DNA of 64,000 nt from Ophthalmolycus amberensis (GCA_024529925.1 JAFEUB010000065.1:1736001-1800000); one strand, 5' to 3'; positions 21,691 through 33,420 are shown, counted from the stretch's first letter. Numbers and translations are program-made. Notes: generated by a model not told the origin, from the sequence alone.

Positions 21691-22393
21691 CTATAAGAAA
21701 CAGATGGACACATCAACTCATTACATAACTTATTCTCCAAACGACAACATCAATTATGGCCACACATGAGACTCATGAACATGTTTTTGTTTTGCCTACA
21801 GCCATTAGCCCCCTGCTGCCAACGCTCCCACCACACAGTGCTGCATGTATCAGCCACACCGGCAGTCCTTGCACTACACAGTTTTGAAGCAGCTTTCTTG
21901 TACCATGTTAGTCAACACCCCCCCCCCCCCCCTGGTCAATACTCTATGCTGCTGCTGGCGCACACTTTGCTGTGCACTTGTGCAATACTGTTTGGTGCGT
22001 GGCCATTAGAACAACAAAAAGGTAAAGCTCTTCTGTTTGCACAAATAGATCTGTCACCTTGCAAAACCATTTAAACTCATTCACATCCCTTTAAACACAG
22101 AGATCTATTTTTAAGGGTGCATTTATTGACTGGGAAATAAATGCTTACATAGTGCGTATCCCAACAGTATTTGAACATATATAAAAAAAATATACATACA
22201 GTTTAATATTACTCCATGTTTAGTATGACTTGGATGATCTCAATGATCATTTTGGCAGTGTAATCTGTTTAAAAGTGACATTTATAGACCAGTGTTGAAT
22301 CGATAAAGTTACATTACAGAAAACATGCGACTTTCAACAACTCGTTTTTACAAATGGCGACAGGGTGACGCACACACATGATCAAGCAGCATT

Positions 22394-22397
<4 letters not shown>

Positions 22398-22450
<53 letters not shown>
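22398..22450. repeat. (TA)n microsatellite
   Basis: Pure TA dinucleotide, about 26 units, in the first intron of smad2; palindromic and able to extrude. Confidence 0.97.
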
Positions 22451-22454
<4 letters not shown>

Positions 22455-24277
22455 CATACACCCCCGACTGCTGAGTCACAGCTCCAGTTACATAGCTTCA
22501 CATATGTTTTTAATACAGCCGACGCTCTGCACAAAGCACTCGAAAAACGTAATTATCGGTTTTGTTCCAAATGAAGAAGGAATGGAAGATAGTGTGTCAC
22601 ATGATGAGGTTTCTTTTTTGTTATTCTGTCAACCATTAAAAAACATTTTGAAGACAATTATGTACAAGCATCTTCTTTCTTTTTTTACAGAAAAGAGAGT
22701 AAATACAAGTATGAGGTGACAATTCTACTTCAATATCTGAACTAATCCTTTGCTGATCCTATAGTAAACTTATTATTATATTGAAACCAACCACTGTCCA
22801 CCCTCTACTGCTAAAGGTGAGCTGTGTCACACACACTGTGTTAAACACTGGTCCGGAGCGGGTGAGCAGTTCACCGGCTTGAAATTCATATATGGGACAG
22901 GTAACAGGGCAAAACAGCTCGTGAAACGTGGAATTTAATCATCACTCACGTGACGTCGTTGATGTGAGCTCTGATTTGCAAGTGTAACCTCATCCGATAT
23001 CACAGCCAATTGTTTTATTGTCAAGATCCAGTTTGAGGACCTACAGAGAACACCCTAATTTAATTGTTAAATAAAATTTCAAAATCTGTCTCTTTTGGGT
23101 TTATTTTCCCACGGACCTCCCTCACTCAAAACACAAACACCGTTGTTGTCGGTAGATCAGTGCAACCGATTATTAATCAATTGGACTACAATAAAAACAG
23201 ATGCATGGTGCAGATTCCTCAGGAAGGGATAACTGCCCTTAGCATGTTACTCTGAAAGTCCAAGCTCCGTCTAAGAATGAGTTTCACAGGCTTAACCCTT
23301 GGACTGCTCGCCATTAGTGCAAGAGTATATGAATGCCTTTTAAGAAAGAGTCGGAGCACTCCTGAAAATAATTAACTGCAATCTCAGTACCTGCAGTTGT
23401 CTAAACAGTGAGGCATGCTCTCCATTAGGGCCAGAGCATCGAGGAATAAAAAGGCTTTAATGGCAGAATTAAAGCAGTCTGGAAAAACACAGCGCTTTAG
23501 AGGTTTGTCACCTTGATTTGGGGTCATTGAAAAAAAAAAGAAGATTTTTTAACAAAATAATGGATCACGTGGGGTTATATTCAACGTTGCTAAATGTTGA
23601 TCGCCTACACAAAGGGGGGAAAGACTAAACCTTTGCTGGTGGGGTGTCCCCGGGACAAAACCTTGTTCACACTGAGCAGAAAGTCTCAACGTTAAGATTA
23701 TTATTTTTTTTAAAGAACAAAACGTGCTGTTGAGGCCACAATGTATACGTCAACTCGAGATGCTGACCACGGCTTATCAGAGGCCTTGTGGGCAAAATAA
23801 GCAACGTTATTTTGTCTGCATCGGCTCGTCATTTATTTTTGTGTGTGTCTGTTTGGGTTAACTACTTCTTCTCCGAACCCATACACACACACACACACAC
23901 ACGGTTAGAAGAATAAAGCTAACGCTACTAACGGCGATTCACCAGAAACTGCCAGCACATGTGGACTTTGACAAGCTAGAAGAAAAAAAAAGAAGCGAGT
24001 TGGTTTTCCCTCCAGGGTGTCATTTGTTGTGAGCTACACGTACTGTGAAAATATTCAGGTTTCTTTTGTCTCGAAATGACTGAAAGCCCCCCCCCTCCTC
24101 TTTCCTCCTCCCCGCGCCTCCACGCACACACACACACACACACACAAACAAAAAAAAACAGTACGAAAAAATCCGCTAGCAAGCTTGCTACTTTGTGTCA
24201 GACAAATAAAACAGACCTGCTGTGTGTTTTTGTCACTCACAATTCAAATCCGCTACATTGTTTCAAAACACACTTAC

Positions 24278-24565
24278 CCGACGAGAAGATTAAAGGGCGG
24301 TGAACCGTCATTCGGGTACCTGTCGGAAAAGCCTGCTTGTTCATTTTAAATGCATCCAGAGAGACTTTAAACTGTATTTTCCACCGCTGAGCCGCCGGGA
24401 TGATGGCCCCCTCATTCAAAACTCAACCAAACATGTATCGCCTCACACGCTACAACATGAACGGCAGCGCGAGGCCGACAATCCCCGCCTCTTCTCCCTT
24501 CCTATTGGCCGACTCCCGGAGTTCAGCCGATAACCTGTTGCCACACGTGTGTCCTATTGGCTGCG
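24278..24565 (-). promoter_or_regulatory. smad2: smad2 promoter and candidate non-coding first exon
   Basis: On the minus strand two CCAAT boxes (read as CCTATTGG on the plus strand, near 24501-24508 and 24553-24560) lie in a GC-rich, TATA-less stretch. Downstream is a perfect donor CGG|GTAAGT with its exon edge at 24278. I infer transcription starts between about 24400 and 24480 and that a non-coding first exon runs to 24278, spliced to the ATG exon near 21.5 kb. No cap site can be read directly. Confidence 0.6.
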
Positions 24566-25439
24566 GGTTCCGCCCTTCAAATGTATTTACGTACAAAGGT
24601 ATGCTGGGGATGTTTATCAGCGGGTATACCTTGATTGTCCTCTTTACAGTTGCATCATACTGTAGATGGTCAATTAAATCGAATTGATAGAAGAAACAAA
24701 TCGTATATGTGCTTATCTTTGCAATGCTTCCTTTTTCAAAACTGCCGTGTGGTTTAGCACCTCTGCACCGCAACGCTCACACACTTATATCACATTTTGA
24801 CAGTGAAATCACAAAGCATGTAAATAATAACGCAAACCATCCTAATGATGACAAACGAATGTACCAACACTAGCAATGTCCTTATATTCCGTATAGATTT
24901 GCAGGCAACAGGATAGCCAATGGTCACTAAACTGAGTAGTATAAAGATAATATAGCCTATTACCTGTTAAACGTTGAATGTTTCTTTTTCTTTTCAAATT
25001 TGCCCAAGCTGTTTCAAATTAAATGTTATTTCTTCTTTAGTTTTTTCCCTTAAATACTTCACGCACATATAGAACACTGATGCCGGAAGAGTATGTTGTT
25101 AGGTTTAGAAAGCAGCCTATTGTTTTTGTTTGTAGCCTGTAGTGAAATGTTGAAGCATTGGCCAGTGATGGACAGAGCGCTAATCGGGGATCCTTTCATA
25201 GGTCATATGGCCACAACATGCAAATATGCCAACAAACGCCCAGGCAGCACCTGCATGCAAATGAAGTCAAATCATATCTCTGTGATGAAGCTGTTTCCCG
25301 AGTTTAAATCGGTCTTCGTCAGTAGGCTAGGTAGCAGCCTGCGTTAATCCTGAGAGTATTTTCCTGATTTCCTCATCATACATAAGGAGCCAACTATGCG
25401 CATGCATCGGTGCGCGCAGTTACCTGGGGACCTGTTGCT

Positions 25440-25653
25440 CAGCTGCTGCTACTGCGGTGAGATGACGCCTGTGTTAGACTTAAACGATGTCTGTCGTTAT
25501 CCTTCATCGGACGTAAATGATTCGCCACAGACCTTAGATGCTACAAGACTATAACCAAGCCGGATGAAAACACTACAACAACAAAGTGGACACCACAAGT
25601 CGCCGTGTATTTTACCTCAGTCGGATTAACTATCCAAAGCAGTTCACACACTT
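25440..25653 (+). other. candidate non-coding first exon and promoter of the b3gnt2-like gene
   Basis: A strong donor CACTT|GTGAGT sits at 25653/25654. About 250 bases upstream is TGCGCATGCA (25397-25406), one base off the palindromic NRF1 site GCGCATGCGC. No TATA box is seen. Spliced to the acceptor AACAG at 26291 this supplies the 5'UTR. The 5' boundary is approximate, and another small exon near 26.0 kb is possible. Confidence 0.5.
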
Positions 25654-26294
25654 GTGAGTATTGTTTTTGCTTTGTCTTTTATTCATTGTCTTTTTTCAAA
25701 AAGGGTTTGGCAAACAGTGGTGAGATGGTCAGTAGACTCCTTATATTGAAATTCACGTTTATGTAGTAAAGGCTATAGAGAAACAGTGTGTTGCAGACTT
25801 ATTTTCTTTAACAATCAATGTTTAACATGCAGGGGGGATTAGATCATTTTGAAAATGTTCAGTGTTATAAATAAAAAAGAGGGGAAATAGATATAGGGCA
25901 CGTGAAGCCCTAACAAGCACTAAATATTCTACTGAAACCAAGTCCAAAATAATAAAGTGGGAGCTAATCCACTACATTCACATATTACATATTCCACACC
26001 GTGTCTTCAGGGGCTGTGTGCCTGTCAGCAGGTAGCCACGGGATGATGCTCTGAGTGTGTAGACAAGAGCAGATAATATCCCTCAGTGGACCATCACCAA
26101 GGAGGCAGAAACTCCAGAGGGTTACCTGCAGTGTTAGCTATAAAAATCTCTCAGGTACACCCATGCCACTGCAATGGTTTAGTCAGTGAAGAGTGCATTT
26201 TAAACGTGTTCTCTGATATAATTGCATTTAAAAATAAATACATCTTGATGTGTTATTTTGACATGTGTGTGTCTGATTCGAACGCTAACAGGCA

Positions 26295-27635
26295 ATGGGC
26301 AGATTCTGCAAATGCAACGGGAGACTGCTCTGCATGTGCCTGCTTCCCTTCATGATGACCAGCCACCTTCTGGTTTATGTCATGGTGTCCATATTCGTCA
26401 CCATCTCCTACACGCCTCAGAAAATAACCGTCCACTACATTGCCTCTGGGGTTTCTGCTAAGTCCTCTGCGCTGGCCTCTCACCCAGTTGGCCCTTTCTG
26501 GAACCTTCGTCTGGAGGACAGCGCAGTGTGGAACCAGCTGCAGCATGCGTGGGACCGTCAGCACAACCCAATACTGCGAGGAAACAGAACTGGGATCACA
26601 GGGGAGACGAAACTGAAGCTTTTATCAGAAATCGAAGACGAATGCTCCTCCGTCTGCATGTCACGCGAGTGTTCAGTCCCTCGTGTGCAGGATTTTAACA
26701 GCTTGCCAGAGCAAATGAGGGCGTTTATTTTGGCAATGCACTGCAGGGAGTACCCCCTCCTTATCAATCAACCTGGTATGTGTAGGAACAGTAGTAGCCT
26801 TGGTTTGGATTCTCCCATGCTCCTCATGGCCATCAAATCCCAAGTGGGGAACTTCGAAAACAGGAAGGCCATCCGGGAAACGTGGGGACGCAGTGGCCTG
26901 GTGAAGGGGGAATCGAACAAGAAGGGCGGATTGGTGCGCACAGTGTTTCTCCTCGGAAGGCAGGACTCAAGCACAGGTCCTCACCCGGACCATAAAAACC
27001 TCCTGGAGCTCGAGAACCAGAAATACGGGGATATCCTGCAGTGGGATTTCAGAGACACCTTCTTCAACTTGACCCTGAAGGACTTGCTGTTCTGGCATTG
27101 GCTCCAGCAACACTGCCCCACGGCCATATTCGTGTTCAAAGGGGACGATGATGTCTTCGTTCGAACAGGTGCCCTTCTGGATTACCTGCACAAGCAGTGG
27201 GACGAGCACAACCTATGGAAAGCCTATACAAATAAAACCAACCTGGATCTGTTTGTGGGGGAAGTAATCTATAACGCAATGCCCAACCGTGAGCCGTCCG
27301 CTAAATACTACATACCAGAAGGTTTCTACAAAGGTGGGTACCCACCGTACGCCGGTGGTGGAGGGGTGGTGTATTCTGGCTCACTTGCGTTGCGATTGAA
27401 AGACGTGTCCGAGAGGGTGCGCCTTTTCCCAATAGACGACGTGTATCTGGGCATGTGCATGTACAGACTGGGGCTCTCCCCGAGCCATCACCCGGGCTTT
27501 TTAACATTCGATCTCCCAGAGACGGACAGGGAAAATCCCTGCGCTTACAGATCCGTTCTGCTCGTGCACAGACGGACTCCCAACGAGATGCTGACCCTGT
27601 GGAAGCAGCTCCAGAGTCTGCAAGGTCACTGCTGA
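26295..27635 (+). CDS. b3gnt2: beta-1,3-N-acetylglucosaminyltransferase, B3GNT2-like (GT31)
   Basis: Single coding exon of 446 residues; a splice acceptor (GCTAACAG) ends three bases before the ATG, so the 5'UTR is spliced on. A type II signal anchor covers about residues 11-37, followed by a stem with a WxxxxxxxxxxQ-NPIL block typical of B3GNT2. GT31 motifs in order: LLMAIKSQVGNFENRKAIRE with TWG, a DTFFNLTLK block, FVFKGDDDVFV (metal-binding Asp triplet, residues 284-286), YYIPEGFYKGGYPPYAGGGG and FPIDDVYLGMC. The family adds GlcNAc in beta-1,3 linkage to galactose, building poly-N-acetyllactosamine in the Golgi. Several N-glycosylation sequons occur (NRT, NSS, NLT, NKT). It is longer than human B3GNT2 (397), mainly in the anchor and stem. 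GDDDVFV favours B3GNT2 over B3GNT7. Teleosts have several b3gnt2 genes (a, b and like), and I cannot say which this is. Confidence 0.9.
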   Translation: MGRFCKCNGRLLCMCLLPFMMTSHLLVYVMVSIFVTISYTPQKITVHYIASGVSAKSSALASHPVGPFWNLRLEDSAVWNQLQHAWDRQHNPILRGNRTGITGETKLKLLSEIEDECSSVCMSRECSVPRVQDFNSLPEQMRAFILAMHCREYPLLINQPGMCRNSSSLGLDSPMLLMAIKSQVGNFENRKAIRETWGRSGLVKGESNKKGGLVRTVFLLGRQDSSTGPHPDHKNLLELENQKYGDILQWDFRDTFFNLTLKDLLFWHWLQQHCPTAIFVFKGDDDVFVRTGALLDYLHKQWDEHNLWKAYTNKTNLDLFVGEVIYNAMPNREPSAKYYIPEGFYKGGYPPYAGGGGVVYSGSLALRLKDVSERVRLFPIDDVYLGMCMYRLGLSPSHHPGFLTFDLPETDRENPCAYRSVLLVHRRTPNEMLTLWKQLQSLQGHC

Positions 27636-27860
27636 GGCTCATTTTCCTGCCAAATATAGGATTCCTCAGAGTACAGGTTGACTGATGCCACCACACTCAT
27701 TTAGAAAAGGCACACTCTGTGACTGCATCTTCCTGTCAAGCAGGCAGAACCATGTGAACGTATACGTTTCCTCCGAAGAGTTACGTCACACTGAGGAGAC
27801 TGATCTACCTCAAAGTGTACTTTTACTATGAGGGCATTACACAATAATGCTACTTTTTTA

Positions 27861-28226
27861 AATAAATCAATACAGGTGTGCATTTGTACCCTTTCAACTT
27901 AAAAGTTTTATTTTACTACCCAATAAATAACATATAATGCCGTACATGTTGTTTCATGATATTTGATACTGTGTCACGTGTTCACTAGTTGACATGAATT
28001 CATTTGTGTTTTCTCTTGTTTTCCTCATGTTTGCTTTAAGTTAGCAGTTCCATCTCAGATCACATCTTAAAATGTCTCATATCCTCTTCGGCACATCTTT
28101 AAAATGCAACTGATCCTTTGTAATTCTTTTGTAACTGCAGTAATGATTTGTCACAATGCTTGACTTTGACAGGGGTTACCATTTGGCCAGCGAGTATACA
28201 ATGTGTAGAAGAATTGTGTTAATAAA
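27861..28226 (+). terminator. polyadenylation signals of the b3gnt2-like gene
   Basis: Canonical AATAAA at 27861-27866, 27922-27927 and 28221-28226, at 0.2-0.6 kb after the stop. Which is used cannot be told. Confidence 0.5.
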
Positions 28227-28229
28227 AAA

Positions 28230-29640
28230 ATAAAAAACTTTTCACTGGAACCACTTATTTACTGCACAACATGTTGCTGATTTTAAAATGGGTACATTGT
28301 TTTCCACTCAGGGTTTCTACTTGTTATTTGATTTTCAATCGTGAAACTGTTAAATACGCCTGACTGGTAATGTTAGCCAATTGACTGTTAATTGTAAGAT
28401 TTTGTCTTTGAATCGGAAGGAAGTTGTCATTTAAGATGAACACAAATGACAACAATGCTATTTGTTTCTCTCAAGGATTCCAATTCAAAAAATGTATGAT
28501 ATTCAAAGGTAAATAAATGTGTGTCTCTGAAAGCATGCCTTTATTGAATAGACTTGTTTATTATGTTGTTTATGGTGTTATAATGAAATTATATTTTGTT
28601 TGCAAACCTCTTACCATAATATGTCTTTAAGAAGGCAGACATGAAGTCAAAATGCAAAACGTTTCGCAGCTAATAAACCAACATCATTGCAAACCCAGCA
28701 CAGTGATCATCTGAATGTTTACTAAGTTGTGAGTGTAGCACTAAAAAAAGGATATCAGACTGTTGAGTGTTTGATGCTCCACTTCATCCTTGATCACTGC
28801 AGAGGTAGACTGCTTTGCATATTTGTTTGGCTATTTCTACAGGATACACAGGGGCTGGTACGATATTTGGATGCAAATTATGCAAAACGTTTTGTGACCA
28901 TGAACAAAGCAAACATTCATATATTCCTTATATTTACCAGAAATAAAGGAAAACCAGGAAGTAAATATATTACGCATATTTTAAAGGTGCAACAAAATAA
29001 AGTAAAGTACAAGATCCATCTTCATTTACCCTGCTGGAAGATGAAGAGGAGGAGGTGGGAAATGAAACCCCAGATGAAGAGTCTCCTCCAGGGAGAATGC
29101 AAGCTGTGGCAGAAAAACACCAACAGAAAGAGAAGAGCGATAAGATACTGAGTGTGACCGGGTCCTCACTCAGCAACAATTCTGTCTGCTATTCTCTTCA
29201 TTGTATTACAGCATATTATTCTGTGGTGTCTACCATTGATTTTGGTTCTAATAGGCAGACAGTGGCTTCAGAGTAATGTGCTTGAAGAGGAAGAGAAGTC
29301 TATCTGAGGACCACAGGAGGAAGACTACTGAGCTGCTGAACACTAATGAGGAAATGGAAGCAAGGTAAGCTACTGATGTAATTACAATTCAATTCAACTT
29401 CAAACTATATTCCAAAGCTGCTCAGTTTTCCTACTCGTGGTAAAAGTACTGGTGCTGCTACTACTATGAGCTGTTGTTCTCTGTTGTACCAGGACAAACT
29501 GGACAAAGCAAACCTGAATTAGTATCTTTCAAATTGAGCTACAAGTGGAGGTAGAGACAGTAAATGATCACGGCAGGTAAAAATATAGACTTAAAACTAA
29601 TGAGGTTTAGTGACATCTAGTGTTGAACTACTGCAAATAC
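28230..29640. other. intergenic stretch with exon-like scraps only
   Basis: AT-rich. On the plus strand a basic stretch (about 29030-29160) and an open stretch ending in a good donor, GCAAG|GTAAGC near 29366, look exon-like, but I could not link them or recognise a family. They may be transposon remnants. Confidence 0.35.
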
Positions 29641-29729
29641 ATGAAGTTCCTGAGAACACAAGAATGATCCAGTGACTTTAGCACTCCTGAGTAATTGTTC
29701 CCCCAAGTGGACAGCTGTGGTAGTGACAG

Positions 29730-29774
29730 GAAAGTTCCTGAAGACTCTGGACCTCCTCCAGTTAGAATATAAAA
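29730..29774 (+). promoter_or_regulatory. heat-shock element and TATA box of the truncated hsp30 copy
   Basis: GAAAGTTCCTGAA at 29730-29742 is a perfect three-unit heat-shock element (GAAnnTTCnnGAA). TATAAAAG follows at 29768, about 25-30 bp upstream of the likely start. The same elements at the same spacing stand before the intact copy. A second, distal element near 29645-29670 is degraded. Confidence 0.8.
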
Positions 29775-29855
29775 GCTGGGACCGTCCCACTGCAGAGACA
29801 GAAAGCAACACAGAAGACAAGACATTTTAACAAGAGGACTAAAGACACACTGAAG

Positions 29856-30179
29856 ATGCTGTGCTCTCATGGATTCCAGTCTGCCCTCAGTCCATTCATG
29901 GACTTCTACTGGCCTGTACGCAGTCTGTGGCCACAAGTCAAACCTCTGCTCCACCAGCAGGATCTACTGCAGAGAAACGTACAGGAGCTCCGCAGCAGTC
30001 TGGAGCTGATGGACAAACTTCAACACGAGATCCTGGAGGAGACGGAGCCTTTCCAAACCAGTGTGGCCCTGCAGCCGGTCTCCTGCCAGGCAGCAGCACA
30101 CAGGACAAACCTGAGGACATGGACTCATCTGCGTACTGTTGAAACAATGAATAAGAACTGTGTTCCACACAAGTGTTAA
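29856..30179 (+). pseudogene. truncated hsp30-like small heat-shock gene lacking the alpha-crystallin domain
   Basis: Starts MLCSHGFQSALSPFMD and matches the first 77 residues of the intact minus-strand copy at 42806-43411 almost exactly. At about 30090 the sequence jumps from TCCTGCCAG to GCAGCAGCAC, which in the intact copy lies about 350 bp further on. The missing piece is the whole alpha-crystallin domain. After the junction the shared 3' end is read in another frame, giving a 107-residue product ending in a short unrelated tail. The 5'UTR, TATA box and heat-shock element are all kept, so it may still be transcribed. Whether to call it a pseudogene or a new short gene is open. Confidence 0.85.
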
Positions 30180-30477
30180 CAGATTATTATAGATGTTTTT
30201 GTATGATAAATAAACAAAATACAATTTAAATATGTTTTTGTCACATATGTGTGTTACTTTTTTGCATATTATCACTTATATTTTGGTCGGGAAACATAAT
30301 TATTTAATCTGTAAATGAATAGCATACTTTTTATACAATTGGCATTCAAGATAACTTTATAATTCCAACATGACATCGATTACCAGTATTAGCAGGAAGT
30401 GTTTAATTGTTCCACAGCTCTCCACTCTACAGAGCTGTTACTCATGAGCAGTGAGTCACCAGGTGGATAGTGGTTGT

Positions 30478-30812
30478 TCATAATGTTCATGTCTCAGACC
30501 ATCATCCAGTCTGTTCTCTGCTCCTCTATCACTGTGTGGTGTGGATCGGCCACCAAACAGGACAAAAACAGACTGCAACGGATCGTCAGGTCTGCAGAGA
30601 GGATCATTGGTTCCAGCCTGCCCTCCATCCTGGACTTGTTCACCTCCAGAGTCAGGAAACAGGCTGGAAAGATCTCTGCAGACCCCTCACACCCTGGACA
30701 CAAGCTGTTCCAGCTCCTCCCCTCTGGTAGGCGCTACAGGGCTCTGTACGCCAAAACCACCAGACACAGGAACAGCTTCTTTCCACTGGCCGTCACTCTG
30801 ATGAACAATTAA
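30478..30812 (+). mobile_element. LINE ORF2 C-terminal fragment (Rex1/L2/CR1-like)
   Basis: Reads SVLCSSITVWCGSATKQDKN, then RIVRSAERIIGSSLPS, HPGHKLFQLLPSGRRYRALY and NSFFPLAVTLMNN before a stop. This is the typical C-terminal region after the reverse transcriptase in fish Rex1/L2-type LINEs. Only this 3' part is present, so it is a 5'-truncated dead copy. Exact clade not determined. Confidence 0.85.
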
Positions 30813-31539
30813 TAAGTCATATTGCACTACTACCTCTGTCTGCACTATTACCACCACTTCACTATCACCTCAATTACTTTACTGTCAGTTTAACAGGAAA
30901 ATCCATGTACTGTGACTTATCAAAATATGTATTGTAATTGTTGTTTGTTAATTCTTTATGAATTATACATCATTGGTTTCATTGACAATGATTGAATCAA
31001 ATGCAACCTTCGTCCGACTGAGACAAGAAAATGATGTGAACATATTTGAACTAATATTAAAACCACATTAATGCGGTAAAATACGAAGCACAAATTATAA
31101 AGTGGATCAGATGTCAAGAAGAAAAATACAATTATTGTTCATGCCATTCTGCACAATTTGAACTTAAATAGAGAAATCAAAAGGTTCAGACTTCAAGACA
31201 TGACCCATGGTCTCAAGCACATAAAGCAAAACAGGAAATATGGAGTCATATATTCCAGTCAATGTAATATTAAAATAAATGTATTACTATTATTAGTAGA
31301 TCAGAGATATAGAATACTTGTCATGAGACCAAAAACGTATGACTTAATTTGAATCATCATAGTAATACATTGAGATTCAAATCCTCATAATTTCTACCCT
31401 TATTATTTTTCTCTCTTTTCCTAACGAGACTGAAATGTGGAAATAAATCCTTATTTTGTACGACAAAAATAAATAAATTGCAAGGTTTAAGTTTCAATAC
31501 ATTTATTGATCATACAAATAAGAAAACATAACTAGAAAA

Positions 31540-31746
31540 AGCATTTCCTGCAGAAAATGCGTTGGAATGCTGAAAACTGAAATTAATCGCAAAAACATTG
31601 CTGAAAATAGATATCCAATTCAAAAACAAATTGCAAAAAGCTTAATAATTCAAAAAGTTTAAAGATTACAAATATGAAAAGTCATATCACACCTCTCCTG
31701 AAAGAGCTGAACATCTTGATATTTGAACAGTTTCTGTGGCTTAAAA
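31540..31746 (+). repeat. MITE-like element, partial copy 1
   Basis: Begins near a GTTGGAATGCTGAAAACTGA end motif and contains AAAAGCTTAATAATTCAAAA, then GTTTAAAG and GAGCTGAACAT blocks that recur in the same order and orientation at 42470-42580. No coding capacity, AT-rich: a non-autonomous DNA-transposon-like family. Confidence 0.7.
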
Positions 31747-31763
31747 AAATTCATCAGTGGTGA

Positions 31764-31900
31764 TATTTGTAGTAGTAGAAGTTGTAGAAGTATTATTAGT
31801 AGAAGTATTATTAGCATTAGAATAACTACTAGTAGTAGTAGTAGTGATATTTGTAGTAGTAGTAGAAGTTGTAGTTGTAGTAGAAGTATACTGAATACAG
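31764..31900. repeat. degenerate (GTA)n trinucleotide repeat
   Basis: GTAGTAGAAGTTGTAGAAG and related triplets, interrupted by ATTATTAG blocks, directly after MITE copy 1. The 128-residue minus-strand frame through it is a Leu/Ile-rich artefact. Confidence 0.85.
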
Positions 31901-32321
31901 GATGGAGGGAAAGGAGAGGTGGGAGGAGTAGGCGGCGGGAATAAAGGGATGGAGGAAACGAAAAGATGAAATTGGAGAAGGGTGGAGAAGAGGAAGCGAG
32001 AGAATGTGGAGAGAAAAGAAGACGGGAGGGCAATGCGGAGACCATTGAGGTCAGGAGAAGGACGGGATGCAGAGGAGTAGCGATGATAGAGGGGGAGGGA
32101 AGAGGACAGAGGATGTGTCGTCACATCGACTGACTCCATTTTAGAAACCCACCATTTTACATCATAGTGGTAAATGCACTTCTTACATCATTTAACGTCA
32201 AGGAAACCTTCATCTTTGTAATTGCTCTACTGGAGTGATATTTATGTATCCAAGTAAATGAAAATGATGAGTACATGAATATATGATGACTGGATTTAAA
32301 GCTTAATGTGTTGTATCTCAC

Positions 32322-32595
32322 CCAGAGTGCCGTACGTGAGGAGCTGGATGTCGTTAGCCAGACAGAACTTCTCCATCTTGGCTACAGGTCGCTGGTCAAT
32401 CAAAGAGTACTGAACCATGCATGACAAACACATTGAAAACATGATTAATAGATGCACTGAAGGAGAGGGTCTCATGGAGTATTGCACTAGCATGCAGGTG
32501 CGTGGTGCCAGGTACCTGGTTGCTTGAGATGCGGATACCTCTGCTGGTGATCTCCTCCAGCCTCTGAGTGTCAAAGTTAGTGAGGGCGAGTTCTC
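32322..32595 (-). pseudogene. two exons of an aldo/keto-reductase-like gene, probably a fragment
   Basis: Exon 32516-32595 (clean CTCAG acceptor, CCAG|GTACC donor) encodes ELALTNFDTQRLEE then ITSRGIRISSNQ. Exon 32322-32415 encodes VQYSLIDQRPVAKMEKFCLA then NDIQLLTYGTLG, with donor CTGG|GTGAGA. The order (LTNFD, then SNQ-VQYSL-D-RP, then YGTL) matches NAD(P)H-dependent aldo/keto reductases of the bacterial/fungal-like class. The second exon lacks an AG acceptor at the family boundary (CATG instead of CAG); the nearest AG is 6 nt inside and would delete Val-Gln. No catalytic-core exons were found on either side, so a decayed fragment is most likely. Confidence 0.6.
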
Positions 32596-33060
32596 CTGAG
32601 GGGAAACAAAAAGGAAGAAACCGGTTGAGGTCTCTTAAAAATAAAAATCTTTGATAACAGGAAGGAACAAGAAACAGATCCACATTCCTGCTTTTGACAC
32701 ACTACTGTTCTGCCTCCAGAGAACTTGTGTGAATCCTTATAGGTGTGTGAGATCAGCATGAGAGCCAGACTTTCTTTTCATTTTCAGTCTGCTGAAAAGT
32801 CTGCTCATATTGTGATTCAAGTTAAAATGATCAAACAATGAAATACTGCTCCAAATTGTAAATCATAAATTGAATTCATAAAAGGAGACATTCTACTATG
32901 ACTTTTTACGATGTAATATACTGTGACTTTTTTATGACATTCTATACTGTGACTACGACAGGAGTTTGGTGTGAGTATCTTACCACAGCATCCTACATCG
33001 GGCACACCGGAAGCCTGAAGTGAGCTCTGAGGCAGACTGGCACGCAGACTTCCTGCCCCC

Positions 33061-33225
33061 TGGTAGCACTGAGGGTCAGTCTGGTAATCGCAAGGCCGGC
33101 GGTTTCGTCCTTGGCTGCTACATGTCCTGCGCTGAAGTGTACCTGAGTTAGACACTAAACCCAGCCCACTGCTCCCAATATGCTAGGGATTGGTTAAATG
33201 CAGAGCTTACATTTCGTATGTATAT
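33061..33225 (+). repeat. tRNA-derived teleost SINE
   Basis: Head reads TGGTAGCACTGAGGGTCAG then GGTAATCGCAAGGCCGGCGG and TTTCGTCC (A-box and B-box like). The body has CCTGAGTTAGACACTAAACC, then CCCACTGCTCCCAAT and GGTTAAATGCAGAG, the hallmark body of common fish SINEs. Confidence 0.85.
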
Positions 33226-33420
33226 ATTCCCCACAGTTCAAACTCATAAGCACAACAAAGGCACGCGAAACTTTGTTCTTCTTCGAGGTGTAGTTGCGGT
33301 TGGCAAACGACGAATTGGCGCATTAGCGCCACCAATTGGTTAACTAAAATAAAATAAGTCAGGAGGTCTTATTTTGCACGAAGGCAAATATGCTCATATT
33401 TCTGCAAAATAATTGCTGAA

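Noticed and set aside
27301..27696. 131-residue minus-strand frame
   Set aside because: Antisense shadow of the b3gnt2-like coding exon.
31659..32139. 128- and 132-residue minus-strand frames
   Set aside because: Run through a (GTA)n repeat and a purine-rich block; Leu- or Thr-rich low complexity without domain signals.
33061..33130. tRNA gene candidate
   Set aside because: A- and B-box-like sequence is present but diverged, cannot form a full cloverleaf by eye, and continues into a SINE body.
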